Source of the DNA: Pseudovibrio axinellae | GTDB lineage: Bacteria > Pseudomonadota > Alphaproteobacteria > Rhizobiales > Stappiaceae | DNA: 64,000 nucleotides | Direction: 5' to 3' | Assembly (NCBI RefSeq): GCF_900110875.1 | Contig: NZ_FOFM01000004.1 | Coordinates: 285,423 to 349,422, forward strand | Part shown: positions 29,594 to 39,850 of the stretch, piece after piece | How the letters are laid out: every line of letters begins with the position of its first letter | How positions within the stretch are numbered: position 1 is the stretch's first letter | Translations under genes and position numbers: made by a program | Notes under the pieces: model-generated | Seen by the model: only the letters and a program-made list of their open reading frames with translations | The model's database searches: none | Told to the model about the DNA's origin: nothing

Positions 29594-30517
29594 ATGAGCA
29601 TTACCGCTGCTATGGTAAAAGAGCTCCGCGAAACAAGCGGTGCTGGCATGATGGATTGTAAAGCTGCCCTGAAAGAAACAGGCGGTGATATGGAAGCAGC
29701 AGTTGACTGGCTGCGCACCAAAGGCCTTGCAAAGGCTGCTAAAAAGGCTGGCCGCGTTGCGGCTGAGGGTCTTGTTGCAGTTGTAGCTGAAGGTAACAAA
29801 GCTGTCGTTGTTGAGGTTAACTCCGAAACTGATTTTGTTGCGCGTAACGAAAACTTTCAGAAGCTGGTTCGCGACATTGCCGCAACTGCACTGAGCGTTG
29901 ACGGTGACGTAGAAAAGCTTGCAGCCGCATCTTACCCAGGTTCTGACAAGAGCGTTGAAGGCGAACTGAAGGAAGCTGTTGGCACCATCGGTGAAAACAT
30001 GACCCTTCGTCGTTCTGCTGGCTTGTCCGTGTCTGAAGGCGTTGTTGCTTCTTACATGCACAACGCTGCAGGCGAAGGCCTTGGCAAAATCGGTGTTCTT
30101 GTTGCTCTTGAATCTGCAGGCGATGCAGACAAGCTGGCAGCTCTTGGTAAGCAGATTGCAATGCACGTTGCAGCTACAAACCCAATGGCGCTGAGCACTG
30201 ATGAGCTGGACGCAGACGCTGTTGAGCGTGAGCGCGCAGTTTACATGGAACAGGCTCGTGAGTCTGGTAAGCCTGAAAGCATCATCGAAAAGATGGTTGA
30301 AGGTCGCCTGCGTAAGTTCTATGAAGAAGTTACACTGGTTAAGCAGTCTTTCGTTATCAACCCTGATCTGACTGTAGAGAAGGCCGTTGAAGAAGCTGCT
30401 AAAGAAATTGGTTCTCCTATCAAACTCACGGGCTTTGTTCGCATTGCCCTTGGTGAAGGTATTGAAAAAGAAGAAACAGATTTCGCAGCTGAAGTTGCGG
30501 CTGCTGCTGGTAACTAA
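29594..30517 (+). CDS. tsf: Elongation factor Ts
   Basis: EF-Ts recycles EF-Tu-GDP to EF-Tu-GTP. The N-terminal UBA-type domain and signature [16 protein letters not shown] (residues 10-25) and the core motif [16 protein letters not shown] (about 75-90) are clear. The length of 307 residues is typical. The ATG follows AGGCTAAC. It is followed by a strong terminator before pyrH. Confidence 0.98.
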   Translation: MSITAAMVKELRETSGAGMMDCKAALKETGGDMEAAVDWLRTKGLAKAAKKAGRVAAEGLVAVVAEGNKAVVVEVNSETDFVARNENFQKLVRDIAATALSVDGDVEKLAAASYPGSDKSVEGELKEAVGTIGENMTLRRSAGLSVSEGVVASYMHNAAGEGLGKIGVLVALESAGDADKLAALGKQIAMHVAATNPMALSTDELDADAVERERAVYMEQARESGKPESIIEKMVEGRLRKFYEEVTLVKQSFVINPDLTVEKAVEEAAKEIGSPIKLTGFVRIALGEGIEKEETDFAAEVAAAAGN

Positions 30518-30523
30518 TTTATT

Positions 30524-30553
30524 GAGGGCGTCGACTCTGTCGACGCCCTCTTT
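30524..30553 (+). terminator. Terminator after tsf
   Basis: GAGGGCGTCGAC (30524-30535) pairs perfectly with GTCGACGCCCTC (30539-30550) around TCT, followed by TTTG. pyrH starts 30 bp further on, so some read-through is likely. Confidence 0.8.
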
Positions 30554-30582
30554 GTATCTGGATGCATAAGAAGAGGTTTACT

Positions 30583-31302
30583 ATGTCTGAGGGTGTTCGC
30601 TGGAAACGGGTTCTTTTGAAGCTTTCAGGGGAAGCGCTGATGGGCGATCAGCAATTTGGTATCGACCCGAAGGTGGTTGAGCGGGTTGCTGAGGAAATAT
30701 CTGAAGCTGTAAACCTGGGCGCACAATTTGGTATTGTTGTCGGTGGCGGTAACATCTTCCGTGGTGTTGCATTGTCTGCTAAGGGCGGCAATCGTGTTAC
30801 TGGCGACCACATGGGTATGCTGGCAACCATTATGAATTCGCTCACGCTTGCCGATGCTTTGAATAAAAAAGGCATTCAGGCGCGTGTGCTGTCCGCAGTT
30901 CCGGTTCCTTCCATATGTGAGAGCTTTACTCAGCGCGGTGCAGAGCGTTACATGGAAGATGGTGACGTTATCTTGTTTGCCGGTGGTACGGGTAATCCGT
31001 TCTTTACAACTGATTCTGGTGCGGCTTTGCGTGCTGCTGAAATGCAGTGCAATGTGTTCCTGAAGGGGACGAGTGTGGACGGCGTTTATGATGCTGACCC
31101 TAAGCTAAAGCCGGATGCAAAGCGTTTTGACACGCTTACACCGGGGGAAGTTCTTGAAAAGAACCTCAAAGTCATGGATGCGGCTGCAATTGCACTTGCC
31201 CGAGACAACTCTATTCCTGTAGTTGTCTTTTCCATCAAGACGTCTGGCGCACTTGTGAATGTGCTGCGCGGACAGGGGCTGTTTACGGTCATTGAAGACT
31301 AA
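30583..31302 (+). CDS. pyrH: UMP kinase
   Basis: This enzyme phosphorylates UMP to UDP in pyrimidine nucleotide synthesis and belongs to the amino-acid-kinase fold. The ATG at 30583 ([19 protein letters not shown]) follows AAGAGG; a frame extension to 30562 lacks family character. Motifs include KLSGEALMG (about residues 13-21), [10 protein letters not shown] and the nucleotide-binding region [20 protein letters not shown]. The protein has the usual length of 239 residues. Confidence 0.97.
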   Translation: MSEGVRWKRVLLKLSGEALMGDQQFGIDPKVVERVAEEISEAVNLGAQFGIVVGGGNIFRGVALSAKGGNRVTGDHMGMLATIMNSLTLADALNKKGIQARVLSAVPVPSICESFTQRGAERYMEDGDVILFAGGTGNPFFTTDSGAALRAAEMQCNVFLKGTSVDGVYDADPKLKPDAKRFDTLTPGEVLEKNLKVMDAAAIALARDNSIPVVVFSIKTSGALVNVLRGQGLFTVIED

Positions 31303-31400
31303 TAGACGCTGATCTGGCGTTTGGCAGTTGGAATGATGACCAGGGTCGGTTTCTTTTTAAGGGAGGCCGATCCTTTAAAATATATGCGAAAGAGGAAATT

Positions 31401-31958
31401 ATGGCTGAGCTTGACTATGGCGATATTGACCGCCGCATGAGTGGTGCTGTTGCAGCTTTGAAACATGAGTTTACTGGTCTTCGTACTGGTCGTGCTTCTG
31501 CAAGTATGCTGGATAAGATCACTGTTGATGCTTACGGTTCTCCAATGCCGATCAACCAGGTGGCTACTGTGAGCGTTCCTGAGTCTCGCATGATTTCTGT
31601 TCAGGTCTGGGATCGTTCTATGATGCAGGCAACTGAAAAGGCTATCCGTGAATCAAACCTCGGTTTGAATCCGGTTGTGGATGGAATGGTTCTGCGTTTG
31701 CCGATTCCTGAGCTCAATGAAGAGCGTCGTCATGAACTGGTCAAAGTTGCGCATAAATTTGCGGAACAAGCAAAGATCGCTGCACGTCATGTTCGCCGTG
31801 ATGGAATGGATTCCATTAAAAAGCTCGAAAAAGCTGGTGACATGAGTGAAGACGATGCGCGTGTTGCTTCTGATAAGATTCAGAAGATGACTGACGACAT
31901 CATTAGTGAGGTCGAAACCGTCCTTGCTAAGAAAGAACAGGAGATCAAGCAGGTTTAA
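31401..31958 (+). CDS. frr: Ribosome recycling factor
   Basis: RRF splits post-termination ribosomes together with EF-G. The 185-residue length and the signatures [20 protein letters not shown] (residues 26-45) and [22 protein letters not shown] (near residues 134-155) are diagnostic. A GAGGAAATT ribosome binding site precedes the ATG. It is the last of the translation genes before the envelope genes begin with uppS, 23 bp downstream. Confidence 0.97.
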   Translation: MAELDYGDIDRRMSGAVAALKHEFTGLRTGRASASMLDKITVDAYGSPMPINQVATVSVPESRMISVQVWDRSMMQATEKAIRESNLGLNPVVDGMVLRLPIPELNEERRHELVKVAHKFAEQAKIAARHVRRDGMDSIKKLEKAGDMSEDDARVASDKIQKMTDDIISEVETVLAKKEQEIKQV

Positions 31959-31981
31959 TCCTGTTTGAGAGCGGGGGCTAT

Positions 31982-32755
31982 ATGACGGCGAGCGTAGAAT
32001 TTCAGGCCGTGGACGCAAATTCCGAGATCGGACTTTTGAATGTGCCTCGTCATGTCGCCATTATTATGGACGGCAATGGCCGTTGGGCTGTGCGTCGTGG
32101 TCTCCCGCGTACTGAAGGGCATCGTCGCGGTGTGAAAACACTGCGCGCTGCCGTCAAACACGCGCAAAAGCGCGGAATCTCCTATCTGACGCTTTTTAGT
32201 TTTTCCTCCGAGAACTGGTCGCGCCCACAGCAGGAAGTCTCTTTCCTGATTGGTTTGCTGCGACGGTTCGTGCACGACGATTTGGCTGAGCTTGTGCAGG
32301 CTAATGTTAAAGTTCGTGTGATCGGAAGTCGGGAAAACCTCGATAAATCCATGCAGGTCCTGTTGAATGATGCGGAGGAAAAGACCGCGCATTGTACAGG
32401 CCTGGTTTTGGTTATTGCTTTTAACTATGGTGCACGGGACGAATATGTTCGTGCGGTGCGCGTGCTGGCTGAGCGCGTGGAAGCTGGCGAGTTGAACGCT
32501 GCTGACATCGTGGAGGATGATGTCAGTGCCTGTCTGGATACCAAAGATATTCCAGATCCGGATCTCATTGTCCGCACGGGGGGGGAGCAAAGGCTTTCTA
32601 ACTTCCTGTTGTGGCAGGCAGCCTATGCCGAATTCTATTTTGCTCCTGCGCCCTGGCCTGAGTTCGATTCAGATGCCTTTGATGATGCTTTGCTGGCGTT
32701 TTCTAACCGTGATCGACGGTATGGGGGTCTGAGCTGTGACGCGACTGGGACGTGA
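31982..32755 (+). CDS. uppS: Isoprenyl transferase (undecaprenyl diphosphate synthase)
   Basis: This cis-prenyltransferase makes undecaprenyl diphosphate, the lipid carrier for peptidoglycan and O-antigen. The catalytic aspartate is D30 in IIMDGNGRWA, and the diphosphate-binding segment RTGGEQRLSNFLLWQ is at about residues 198-212. The length of 257 residues is typical. Its stop overlaps the cdsA start. Confidence 0.97.
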   Translation: MTASVEFQAVDANSEIGLLNVPRHVAIIMDGNGRWAVRRGLPRTEGHRRGVKTLRAAVKHAQKRGISYLTLFSFSSENWSRPQQEVSFLIGLLRRFVHDDLAELVQANVKVRVIGSRENLDKSMQVLLNDAEEKTAHCTGLVLVIAFNYGARDEYVRAVRVLAERVEAGELNAADIVEDDVSACLDTKDIPDPDLIVRTGGEQRLSNFLLWQAAYAEFYFAPAPWPEFDSDAFDDALLAFSNRDRRYGGLSCDATGT

Positions 32756-33645
32756 TGCCTGATCAAAAAAATCAGAACAATTCTGAAAGTTCATCCGGGG
32801 GAATTGTTCGGCGTGTTTTGAATGCCAATCCGGATTTGCTTTTACGCGCACTTTCTGCCGTTATTCTTGCTCCTATCGCACTTGTTCTGACCTGGGCAGG
32901 TGGTTTCTGGTTTGCTGGCCTTGCGCTGTTGGGTATGCTGATCGTTTACTGGGAATGGCACCGGATTATCCTGCAAAATACACTCAGACCCATTGCTTTA
33001 CTGGGTTATGTATTACTTCTTTTTATTGGATACGCTTACTATCTGGCCGAGCCGATATGGATCGCAGCTGGGTTGGTTGTCGGAGCGTTGGTCCTTTATG
33101 GCGCCGGTGGTTTTGATCGGTCCGCGCGCTGGCTGAGCCACGGCTATCTTTACGCTGGTCTTTCTCTTGTCGCTTTACTGAGCCTGCGGCAGGGGGATGA
33201 GGGGCTTTTCTTCATCATTTACCTCTTCCTCGTTGTTTGGGGAACGGATATTGGCGCCTATGTCTGCGGGCGTAGCTTTGGTGGTCCTAAACTTTGGCCT
33301 GCTGTTTCGCCGAATAAGACCTGGAGCGGCGCTCTGGGCGGCATTGCCTTTTCGTCGCTGTTAGGAATGGGCTTTGTTGCGTTTGCTGGCGGTACGCAGT
33401 TGCTGTGGGCCTTCGCGTTAGCTGTGGTGCTTTCTGCTGTGTCGCAGCTTGGGGATCTCTTTGAAAGCTCACTGAAGCGCCGCTTTAAAGTTAAGGACTC
33501 CAGCCGCCTTATCCCTGGTCACGGTGGTTTGCTCGACCGGGTTGATGGTCTTGTCGCCGCTGCGGTGTTCTCCTATGTGATTGGTGTTATGCTGGGTGGG
33601 CAGCTGTTCGATCCAAACGCAGGCTTGATGCTGTTTGCCTCGTGA
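32755..33645 (+). CDS. cdsA: Phosphatidate cytidylyltransferase
   Basis: CdsA makes CDP-diacylglycerol from phosphatidate and CTP for phospholipid synthesis. It is a multi-helix membrane protein with the C-terminal signature SLKRRFKVKDSSRLIPGHGGLLDRVDG (about residues 240-266), which carries the catalytic acidic residues. The start is the ATG overlapping the uppS stop by one base; a GTG one codon upstream is an alternative. The length is about 296 residues. Confidence 0.96.
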   Translation: MPDQKNQNNSESSSGGIVRRVLNANPDLLLRALSAVILAPIALVLTWAGGFWFAGLALLGMLIVYWEWHRIILQNTLRPIALLGYVLLLFIGYAYYLAEPIWIAAGLVVGALVLYGAGGFDRSARWLSHGYLYAGLSLVALLSLRQGDEGLFFIIYLFLVVWGTDIGAYVCGRSFGGPKLWPAVSPNKTWSGALGGIAFSSLLGMGFVAFAGGTQLLWAFALAVVLSAVSQLGDLFESSLKRRFKVKDSSRLIPGHGGLLDRVDGLVAAAVFSYVIGVMLGGQLFDPNAGLMLFAS

Positions 33646-33700
33646 TGCGGGCAATTTTCAGGTCCACCTGCGATTTTGTTGATTTGCAAGGGTTGTTTAA

Positions 33701-34873
33701 ATGACAAAGACACTGTCTGTCCTGGGAGCGACCGGATCGGTTGGTACCAGTACGCTCAAAGTTATCGCACACAGCCCTGAGCGCTATGAGGTTGATGCCC
33801 TTGTTGCTGGTAGCAACGTGGCTGGACTTGCCCAAGCTTGCCGGGAAACTGGCGCAAAACGGGCCGTCATTGGAGATTCAACAAAATTTGAGGCGTTGAA
33901 AGATGCGCTATCTGACACTGATGTTGAGGTGAGTGCTGGCCGTGAGGCTGTGCTTGAGGTTGCGCGCCGCAAGGTCGATGTGCTGGTCTCCGCTATGGTC
34001 GGAGCAACAGGGCTTGAGCCGACTGTTGCGGGTATTAAAGCAGGCAGTAACATTGCGCTTGCTAACAAGGAGACCATGGTTTGTGCTGGCTCTCTTGTAT
34101 GTGCGCTGGCGGAGAAGCATGGCTCAAAGTTGTTGCCGATGGATTCAGAGCACAACGCCATCTTTCAGGTGTTTGAGCAAGATGAACCCAAAGCCGTTGA
34201 TAAAGTCATTTTAACTGCGTCTGGCGGCCCATTTCGAACATCGACACTCGATGAGATGCGCGTTGCGACGCCGGAGAGGGCGCTTAAGCACCCTAACTGG
34301 TCCATGGGACAGCGCATTACCATCGACAGTGCCTCTATGGTCAATAAGGGGCTGGAGCTGATCGAGGCCTATCATCTGTTCCCAGTTGAGCCTGATCAGT
34401 TGGATGTTTTGGTCCATCCACAATCTATTGTCCATGGGATGGTTAGATATTGTGACGGGTCACTATTGGCCCATATGTCAGTTCCGGATATGTGCGGTCC
34501 AATTGCGCATTGCTTGTCTTACCCCACCCGTAAGAGTGCGCCTGTTGCAGAGCTTGATCTGGGGATGATTGGTCGTCTGGACTTTGAAAAGCCCGATTTA
34601 AGCCGTTTTCCTGCGCTTTCTCTTGCCCGCCATGTGATGGCACTTGGTGACGGCGCTGGGACAGTTTTTAATGCTGCTGATGAAGTGGCGGTCGATGCAT
34701 TTCTTCGCGGTCATATCGGCTTTTTGCAGATTCCTGAACTTCTTGAGGATGTTCTGAATCGGCTTCAAGCGGAAAATAGGCTAGATTGTTCAGATCAGCT
34801 GGAGGAGATTCTTCAGTTGGATCAGATGGCACGTCGAGTTGCAAACGAAGTTATAGGGAAGATGGCCGCTTAG
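33701..34873 (+). CDS. dxr: 1-deoxy-D-xylulose 5-phosphate reductoisomerase
   Basis: DXR catalyses the first committed step of the MEP isoprenoid pathway, using NADPH and a divalent metal. The N-terminal NADPH-binding motif is GATGSVGTS (residues 9-17). The metal-binding loop is MDSEHNAIFQ (about residues 147-156), and NKETMVCAG precedes it. The 390 residues are a normal length. Its product feeds the isoprenyl substrate used by UppS upstream. Confidence 0.98.
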   Translation: MTKTLSVLGATGSVGTSTLKVIAHSPERYEVDALVAGSNVAGLAQACRETGAKRAVIGDSTKFEALKDALSDTDVEVSAGREAVLEVARRKVDVLVSAMVGATGLEPTVAGIKAGSNIALANKETMVCAGSLVCALAEKHGSKLLPMDSEHNAIFQVFEQDEPKAVDKVILTASGGPFRTSTLDEMRVATPERALKHPNWSMGQRITIDSASMVNKGLELIEAYHLFPVEPDQLDVLVHPQSIVHGMVRYCDGSLLAHMSVPDMCGPIAHCLSYPTRKSAPVAELDLGMIGRLDFEKPDLSRFPALSLARHVMALGDGAGTVFNAADEVAVDAFLRGHIGFLQIPELLEDVLNRLQAENRLDCSDQLEEILQLDQMARRVANEVIGKMAA

Positions 34874-34910
34874 TTCGGTTCCCTTTTGAGAATAAGGTAA
34901 GGCTGTTCGC

Positions 34911-36047
34911 ATGGACGTTCTGAGTTCAGTTCTGGGTGGTTCGCTTGGAGTCATCATCCCATTTTTGGCTGTGCTTACCGTGGTCGTGTTTTTTCATGAG
35001 CTTGGACATTTTTTGGTTGCGCGCTGGTGCGGGGTAAAAGTCCTTGCGTTTTCAGTCGGGTTTGGACCTGAACTGCTTGGGCGCAATGATAAGCACGGAA
35101 CGCGCTGGAAAGTATGCGCAATACCGCTTGGCGGCTATGTGAAGTTCTCAGGTGATGAGAATGCTGCAAGCTTGCCTGATCGTGACGGTCAATCCCAAAT
35201 GGATGAGGACACACGTAAAAGTGCGTTCTTTGCAAAGAATCCGTGGCAGCGGTCGGCTGTCGTAGCTGCCGGACCTATCGCAAACTTCATTCTTGCGATT
35301 GTCATTTTTGCAGGAATGTTTGCTTTCCTTGGAAAGTACGAGACGTTGCCGCGCGTGGATCAGGTAAGCCCTGACAGTGCTGCGCAGGTGGCTGGCTTGC
35401 AGCCGGGAGACCTTATCGTCGCCATTGATGGCACGCCCGTCGAGAGCTTCAATGACGTTCAGCGCATTGTGACTGCAAGCGCGGGTATTCCGATTGAAAT
35501 TGATGTTGAGCGTGGAAATGCGATTGAGCGTTTGACTGCGACACCGGAACTTAAAGAAATTAGTGATGGGTTCGGGAATACGCAGAAGGTCGGAATACTC
35601 GGTATTCAACGGAACACATCTGAACAAGATATCATAGTTAAGCGTTTTGGCCCCGTGGAAGCCCTGGGTGAAGGGGTGAAGGAGACCTGGTATATTCTTG
35701 ATAGGACATTGGGCTATATTGGCGGCCTGTTCCTAGGGAAAGAAGACCCGGATCAACTCGGGGGGCCGATTCGTGTGGCGCAAATCTCCGGGCAAGTTGC
35801 GACCCATGGTATTTTACCACTAATTAACCTCACCGCAGTTTTGTCTATATCTATCGGTTTACTTAACCTTATGCCCGTTCCCATGCTGGATGGGGGGCAC
35901 TTGCTGTACTACATCATAGAGATTGTAAGGGGGAAGCCGTTGAGCGAGAAACTGCAGGATTTCGGGTTCCGTATTGGAATCACACTGGTTCTACTACTAA
36001 TGGTATTTGCAACATGGAATGATCTGCGATCGATAATCGGCTCTTAG
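34911..36047 (+). CDS. rseP: RIP metalloprotease RseP
   Basis: RseP is a site-2 intramembrane zinc protease that cleaves membrane-bound anti-sigma factors and signal peptides. The zinc motif HELGH is at residues 29-33, and the second motif, NLMPVPMLDGGHLLYY, lies near residues 315-330. A single PDZ domain occupies about residues 125-205 (GLQPGDLIVAIDGTPV). The 378-residue length fits the alphaproteobacterial single-PDZ form. bamA follows. Confidence 0.97.
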   Translation: MDVLSSVLGGSLGVIIPFLAVLTVVVFFHELGHFLVARWCGVKVLAFSVGFGPELLGRNDKHGTRWKVCAIPLGGYVKFSGDENAASLPDRDGQSQMDEDTRKSAFFAKNPWQRSAVVAAGPIANFILAIVIFAGMFAFLGKYETLPRVDQVSPDSAAQVAGLQPGDLIVAIDGTPVESFNDVQRIVTASAGIPIEIDVERGNAIERLTATPELKEISDGFGNTQKVGILGIQRNTSEQDIIVKRFGPVEALGEGVKETWYILDRTLGYIGGLFLGKEDPDQLGGPIRVAQISGQVATHGILPLINLTAVLSISIGLLNLMPVPMLDGGHLLYYIIEIVRGKPLSEKLQDFGFRIGITLVLLLMVFATWNDLRSIIGS

Positions 36048-36208
36048 GTAAGTTGCATGATTAAATTTAGGCAAAGGATTGGGCAAATTGCATTAAATCC
36101 AGTTGAAGTGCCTTGCTTTACTCTGAAAACCTTGTACAAAGTTCCTAGGTGTTTCAGATTCTATCCATTACCCTGAAACGCATTAGTGATCAAAGGATCA
36201 GGGGACTA

Positions 36209-38605
36209 ATGCAACTTCAGACTGAAAATAAAAGGCATAGCAATTCTATGCAGTCATTTAAGAACCTGTCACGTGTGTCTCTTTTGGCAATCGCCGTTGC
36301 AGCAACTAGTACAGTTGCTCCAGTGGGAACTCCGCTCATCGGAGCGGGAGTTGCTCGGGCCGCAGTGGTTAACAAAATTGTTGTCAACGGTGCGACGCGT
36401 GTCGAAGACGAGACAGTTCGTGACTACCTGACTATTCGTCCGGGGAAATCGTTTTCTGCCATTGATATCGATGAGAGCCTGACAACGCTTTACGCGACTG
36501 GTTTGTTTGCTGATGTATCTATCGGTCAACGCGGCAGCACGCTTATTGTTGATGTGAAAGAAAATCCGGTTATCGGTCGGATTTCCTTTGAGGGTAACAA
36601 GCGACTGGCAGATGATGCTTTGAAGTCTGTTGTTCGTTCGTCCGAACGCTCCATGCTTACACGGGCGCGTGTTCAGTCTGATGCTCAAAACCTTCTTGAA
36701 GCTTACCGTCGCTCTGGTCGTTACCGTGCGTCTGTGGAGCCAAAGATTATTGAGCGCGCGAATAATCGTGTCGACTTGGTGTTTGAGATCGAAGAAGGTG
36801 ACAAGACTGGCGTTGCCCGTATTTCCTTCATCGGTAACAAAGCGTTCTCAGATGGTTACCTGCGTGAGCAGATTCAGACGCGCGAAAGTGGATTCCTTGG
36901 CTGGTTGCGTACAACCGATGTGTATGACCCTGACCGTCTCAATGTAGACGAAGAGTCTTTGCGTCAGTTCTACTACCAGAAGGGCTATGCAGACTTCCGT
37001 ATCGTTTCGGCCGTTGCTGACCTGGACCGTGAGCAGAACATTTTTTATGTGACGTTCACTGTTGATGAGGGTGAGCGCTACGAATTCGGTGATATCGGCG
37101 TTGATACGTCTTTGTCAGCAATTGATCCTGAAGCAATGCGTCAATACGTACGCACTCAGTCCGGTGATACTTACAACTCTTTGGAAGTTGAGAAGACACT
37201 TGAGGCTTTGACGCTGGAAGTTTCCAAAGCAGGTTACGCATTTGCGCAGGTTCGTCCTCGCGGCGAGCGTGATTACGAGAACAAGACTGTTTCGATCACT
37301 TACCTGATCGAAGAAGGTCCTCGGGTTTACGTTGAACGTATTAACGTGCGCGGTAACGACCGTACTCGTGAATATGTGATCCGTCGTGAATTCGATCTGG
37401 CAGAAGGGGATGCTTATAACCGCATCCTGCTGGATAAAGCTGAACGTCGTCTGCAAAATACACAATATTTCCAAAGCGTTCGCATTACGCGCCAGCAGGG
37501 CAGTGCCCCTGACCGTGTGATCATTAACGTGGATGTTGAAGAGCAGCCAACCGGTGAAGTTTCATTCGGCGTTGGTTACTCCACTTCTGACGGTGTGATT
37601 GGTGATATCTCTATCACTGAGCGCAACTTCCTTGGTCGTGGTCAGTACGTTAAAGCTGCTGTTGGTGGTGGTACCGACAACCAAAAGTACGAGTTCAAGT
37701 TCGTTGAACCATTCTTCATGGGTCGCCGTATCTCTGCTGGTCTGGATGTGTATCGTCGCGTTTACGACCAAAACAGCACACGTGCTTATGAAGAGCAGAC
37801 AACTGGTGGTGCTGTGAACTTCGGTCTTCCGCTTCGTGAAGACGAGTTGACGCTCAACCTGTTCTACAAGCTTTACCAGCGCGATCTTTCTCGTAGCGAC
37901 TCCACAGACATTAATGACTGTGCTGAGGATGTGTCTCTTGGTGTGTGTGACTCTTTGGGTCAGTACACAACTTCTCTGGCAGGTTTCTCCTTCGTCTACA
38001 ATACACTGGATAACAACCTGTCTCCTCGCGATGGTGTGGTCGTTTCCTATGAGCAGGAAGTTGCGGGACTTGGTGGTATATCTCAGTATGCTCGTGGTCA
38101 GCTTAAGGGTAGTGCGTTCCAAGAACTTTATCCTGAATGGGGTCTCCTCGGCTTCGTGAAGGGTTCTGCTGGCTATATCGAATCTATCGGTAATCGTCTG
38201 CGTGTGACTGATCAGTTCCAAGGCTCACCGGAGGTTATCCGTGGCTTTGAGAGCAATGGTTACGGCCCGCGTGATTCCGTTGGCGGCGATGCGCTTGGTG
38301 GTAAGTACTTCGTAGCTGGTACCGTTGAAGGTCAGTTCCCATTCCCAGTCTTCCCAGAAGAGCTTGGTTTGTCAGGTGCGGTCTTTGCTGATGCTGGTTC
38401 CCTTTGGGGCATTGATAGCGATCTTTCTAATGTGATCGGGAATACCGTTCAGTCTGAAGACTTCTATCTGCGTGCCTCAGTTGGCTTCGGTGTGTTGTGG
38501 CAGTCCCCGTTTGGACCGCTGCGTGCTGATTTTGCTTGGCCTGTCCTCAAAAACGATGTTGATGAAACGCAGGTATTCAAGCTCAGTGGTGGTACACGCT
38601 TCTGA
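36209..38605 (+). CDS. bamA: Outer membrane protein assembly factor BamA
   Basis: BamA inserts beta-barrel proteins into the outer membrane. After a signal peptide (cleavage expected after GVARA) come five POTRA domains, starting with VVNKIVVNGATRVEDETVRDYL, and a C-terminal 16-strand barrel that ends in phenylalanine (KLSGGTRF). The ATG at 36209 is favoured because CAGGGG lies 5 bases upstream. Frames from 36149 or the ATG at 36248 are alternatives. The predicted protein has 798 residues. A GTTTCAG/CTGAAAC hairpin (36151-36179) lies in its leader. Confidence 0.95.
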   Translation: MQLQTENKRHSNSMQSFKNLSRVSLLAIAVAATSTVAPVGTPLIGAGVARAAVVNKIVVNGATRVEDETVRDYLTIRPGKSFSAIDIDESLTTLYATGLFADVSIGQRGSTLIVDVKENPVIGRISFEGNKRLADDALKSVVRSSERSMLTRARVQSDAQNLLEAYRRSGRYRASVEPKIIERANNRVDLVFEIEEGDKTGVARISFIGNKAFSDGYLREQIQTRESGFLGWLRTTDVYDPDRLNVDEESLRQFYYQKGYADFRIVSAVADLDREQNIFYVTFTVDEGERYEFGDIGVDTSLSAIDPEAMRQYVRTQSGDTYNSLEVEKTLEALTLEVSKAGYAFAQVRPRGERDYENKTVSITYLIEEGPRVYVERINVRGNDRTREYVIRREFDLAEGDAYNRILLDKAERRLQNTQYFQSVRITRQQGSAPDRVIINVDVEEQPTGEVSFGVGYSTSDGVIGDISITERNFLGRGQYVKAAVGGGTDNQKYEFKFVEPFFMGRRISAGLDVYRRVYDQNSTRAYEEQTTGGAVNFGLPLREDELTLNLFYKLYQRDLSRSDSTDINDCAEDVSLGVCDSLGQYTTSLAGFSFVYNTLDNNLSPRDGVVVSYEQEVAGLGGISQYARGQLKGSAFQELYPEWGLLGFVKGSAGYIESIGNRLRVTDQFQGSPEVIRGFESNGYGPRDSVGGDALGGKYFVAGTVEGQFPFPVFPEELGLSGAVFADAGSLWGIDSDLSNVIGNTVQSEDFYLRASVGFGVLWQSPFGPLRADFAWPVLKNDVDETQVFKLSGGTRF

Positions 38606-38628
38606 TCTAGCCAAAATTTGATTATAAT

Positions 38629-38660
38629 CGGTCGCCGACACCCTCGGCGGCCGTTTTTTT
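38629..38660 (+). terminator. Terminator after bamA, directly before lpxD
   Basis: A 10-bp stem with one G-T pair (38629-38638 with 38644-38653) is followed by TTTTTTT. It ends only 12 bp before the lpxD start codon. Confidence 0.88.
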
Positions 38661-38672
38661 GTGTAGGATCCT

Positions 38673-39746
38673 ATGACCGAACCATCCAATCAACCTGAAG
38701 TTAGCCCAGTTTTCTTCCCTGAAGCTCAGAAGATAACGATTAAACAAATTGCTGAGTGGGCTGGGGCGGAGATTGTTCGTGGTGATGGCGATTTGACCAT
38801 TTCCGGTGTTGTGCCGCTTGATGCGGGTGTCGCCGGGACTCTGGTGTTTATTGACAACCCCAAATATCTTGACCAACTTACCGAGACGCACGCAACCGCG
38901 TGTTTGGTGAGTAAGAAGCATCTGGAGAAAGTGCCTGAGGGCGTGATCCCGCTGCTTGCCAAGGAGCCTTATCGTTCGCTTTCGAAGGTCTTGGCAAAGC
39001 TTTACCCTTCTGCGATGCGTCCACTTCCTGCTACATCTGAGCGGGGAGTGAGTGCAGCTGCGTTTGTGGAAGACAGCGCTGTGCTGGGCGAAGGGGTTAT
39101 CGTAGAGGCTGGAGCGGTGATTGGCGCAGGTGTTGTCATCGGGGCGGGCTCTGTTGTTGGTCCCAATGCCGTGATTGCCTCCAATTGTCAGTTGGGTGAG
39201 CTGTGCTCCATTGGTGCAAATTCCAGTGTGCAGCATAGTGTTTTGGGTGACCGCGTTATCATTCATCCCAATGTAAGTTTGGGACAGGATGGGTTTGGTT
39301 TTGCGATGGGCGCAGGCGGACACATAAAGGTTCCGCAGGTTGGCCGTGTCGTGATTGGCAATGATGTTGAAATTGGTGCCGGTTCCTGTGTTGATCGTGG
39401 CGCAAATCGTGACACAATCGTGGATGATGGAACCAAGATTGATAATCAGGTTCAGATTGGGCATAACGCCAACATTGGCAAACACTGTGTAATTGTATCC
39501 CAAGTGGGAATCTCAGGTAGTGCTACGCTTGAGGATTATGTGGTAATGGGAGGAAAGTCAGGTGTATCCGGCCACGTTCGCGTGGGCATGGGTGCGCAGA
39601 TTGCCGGCGTTAGTGCTGTGCACGAAGACCTGGCCCCTGGTGGGCGCTATGGCGGTGTGCCAGCGCGACCGATACGGGAGTGGTTTAAAGAAATAACCAT
39701 GATCCGCCGACTTGCTGCGCAGGGCAGCAAGAAAAAAGAGAATTAG
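38673..39746 (+). CDS. lpxD: UDP-3-O-(3-hydroxymyristoyl)glucosamine N-acyltransferase
   Basis: LpxD adds the second hydroxyacyl chain in lipid A synthesis. The 357-residue protein has an N-terminal uridine-binding domain and a left-handed beta-helix of hexapeptide repeats from about residue 115. The catalytic histidine lies in QIGHNANIGKHCVIV. A GTAGGATCC sequence precedes the ATG. Transcription must come by read-through of the bamA terminator or from a promoter within bamA. Confidence 0.97.
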   Translation: MTEPSNQPEVSPVFFPEAQKITIKQIAEWAGAEIVRGDGDLTISGVVPLDAGVAGTLVFIDNPKYLDQLTETHATACLVSKKHLEKVPEGVIPLLAKEPYRSLSKVLAKLYPSAMRPLPATSERGVSAAAFVEDSAVLGEGVIVEAGAVIGAGVVIGAGSVVGPNAVIASNCQLGELCSIGANSSVQHSVLGDRVIIHPNVSLGQDGFGFAMGAGGHIKVPQVGRVVIGNDVEIGAGSCVDRGANRDTIVDDGTKIDNQVQIGHNANIGKHCVIVSQVGISGSATLEDYVVMGGKSGVSGHVRVGMGAQIAGVSAVHEDLAPGGRYGGVPARPIREWFKEITMIRRLAAQGSKKKEN

Positions 39747-39850
39747 AGCCGGGATTATATCTCGAAAGCTGACTGGTGAGAGAGGCGAGGAAGCCCTCCT
39801 GTTCCTTGAGAGGGAGCGGGCCCAGTCTAAACCGATATTATTGAGGCATT

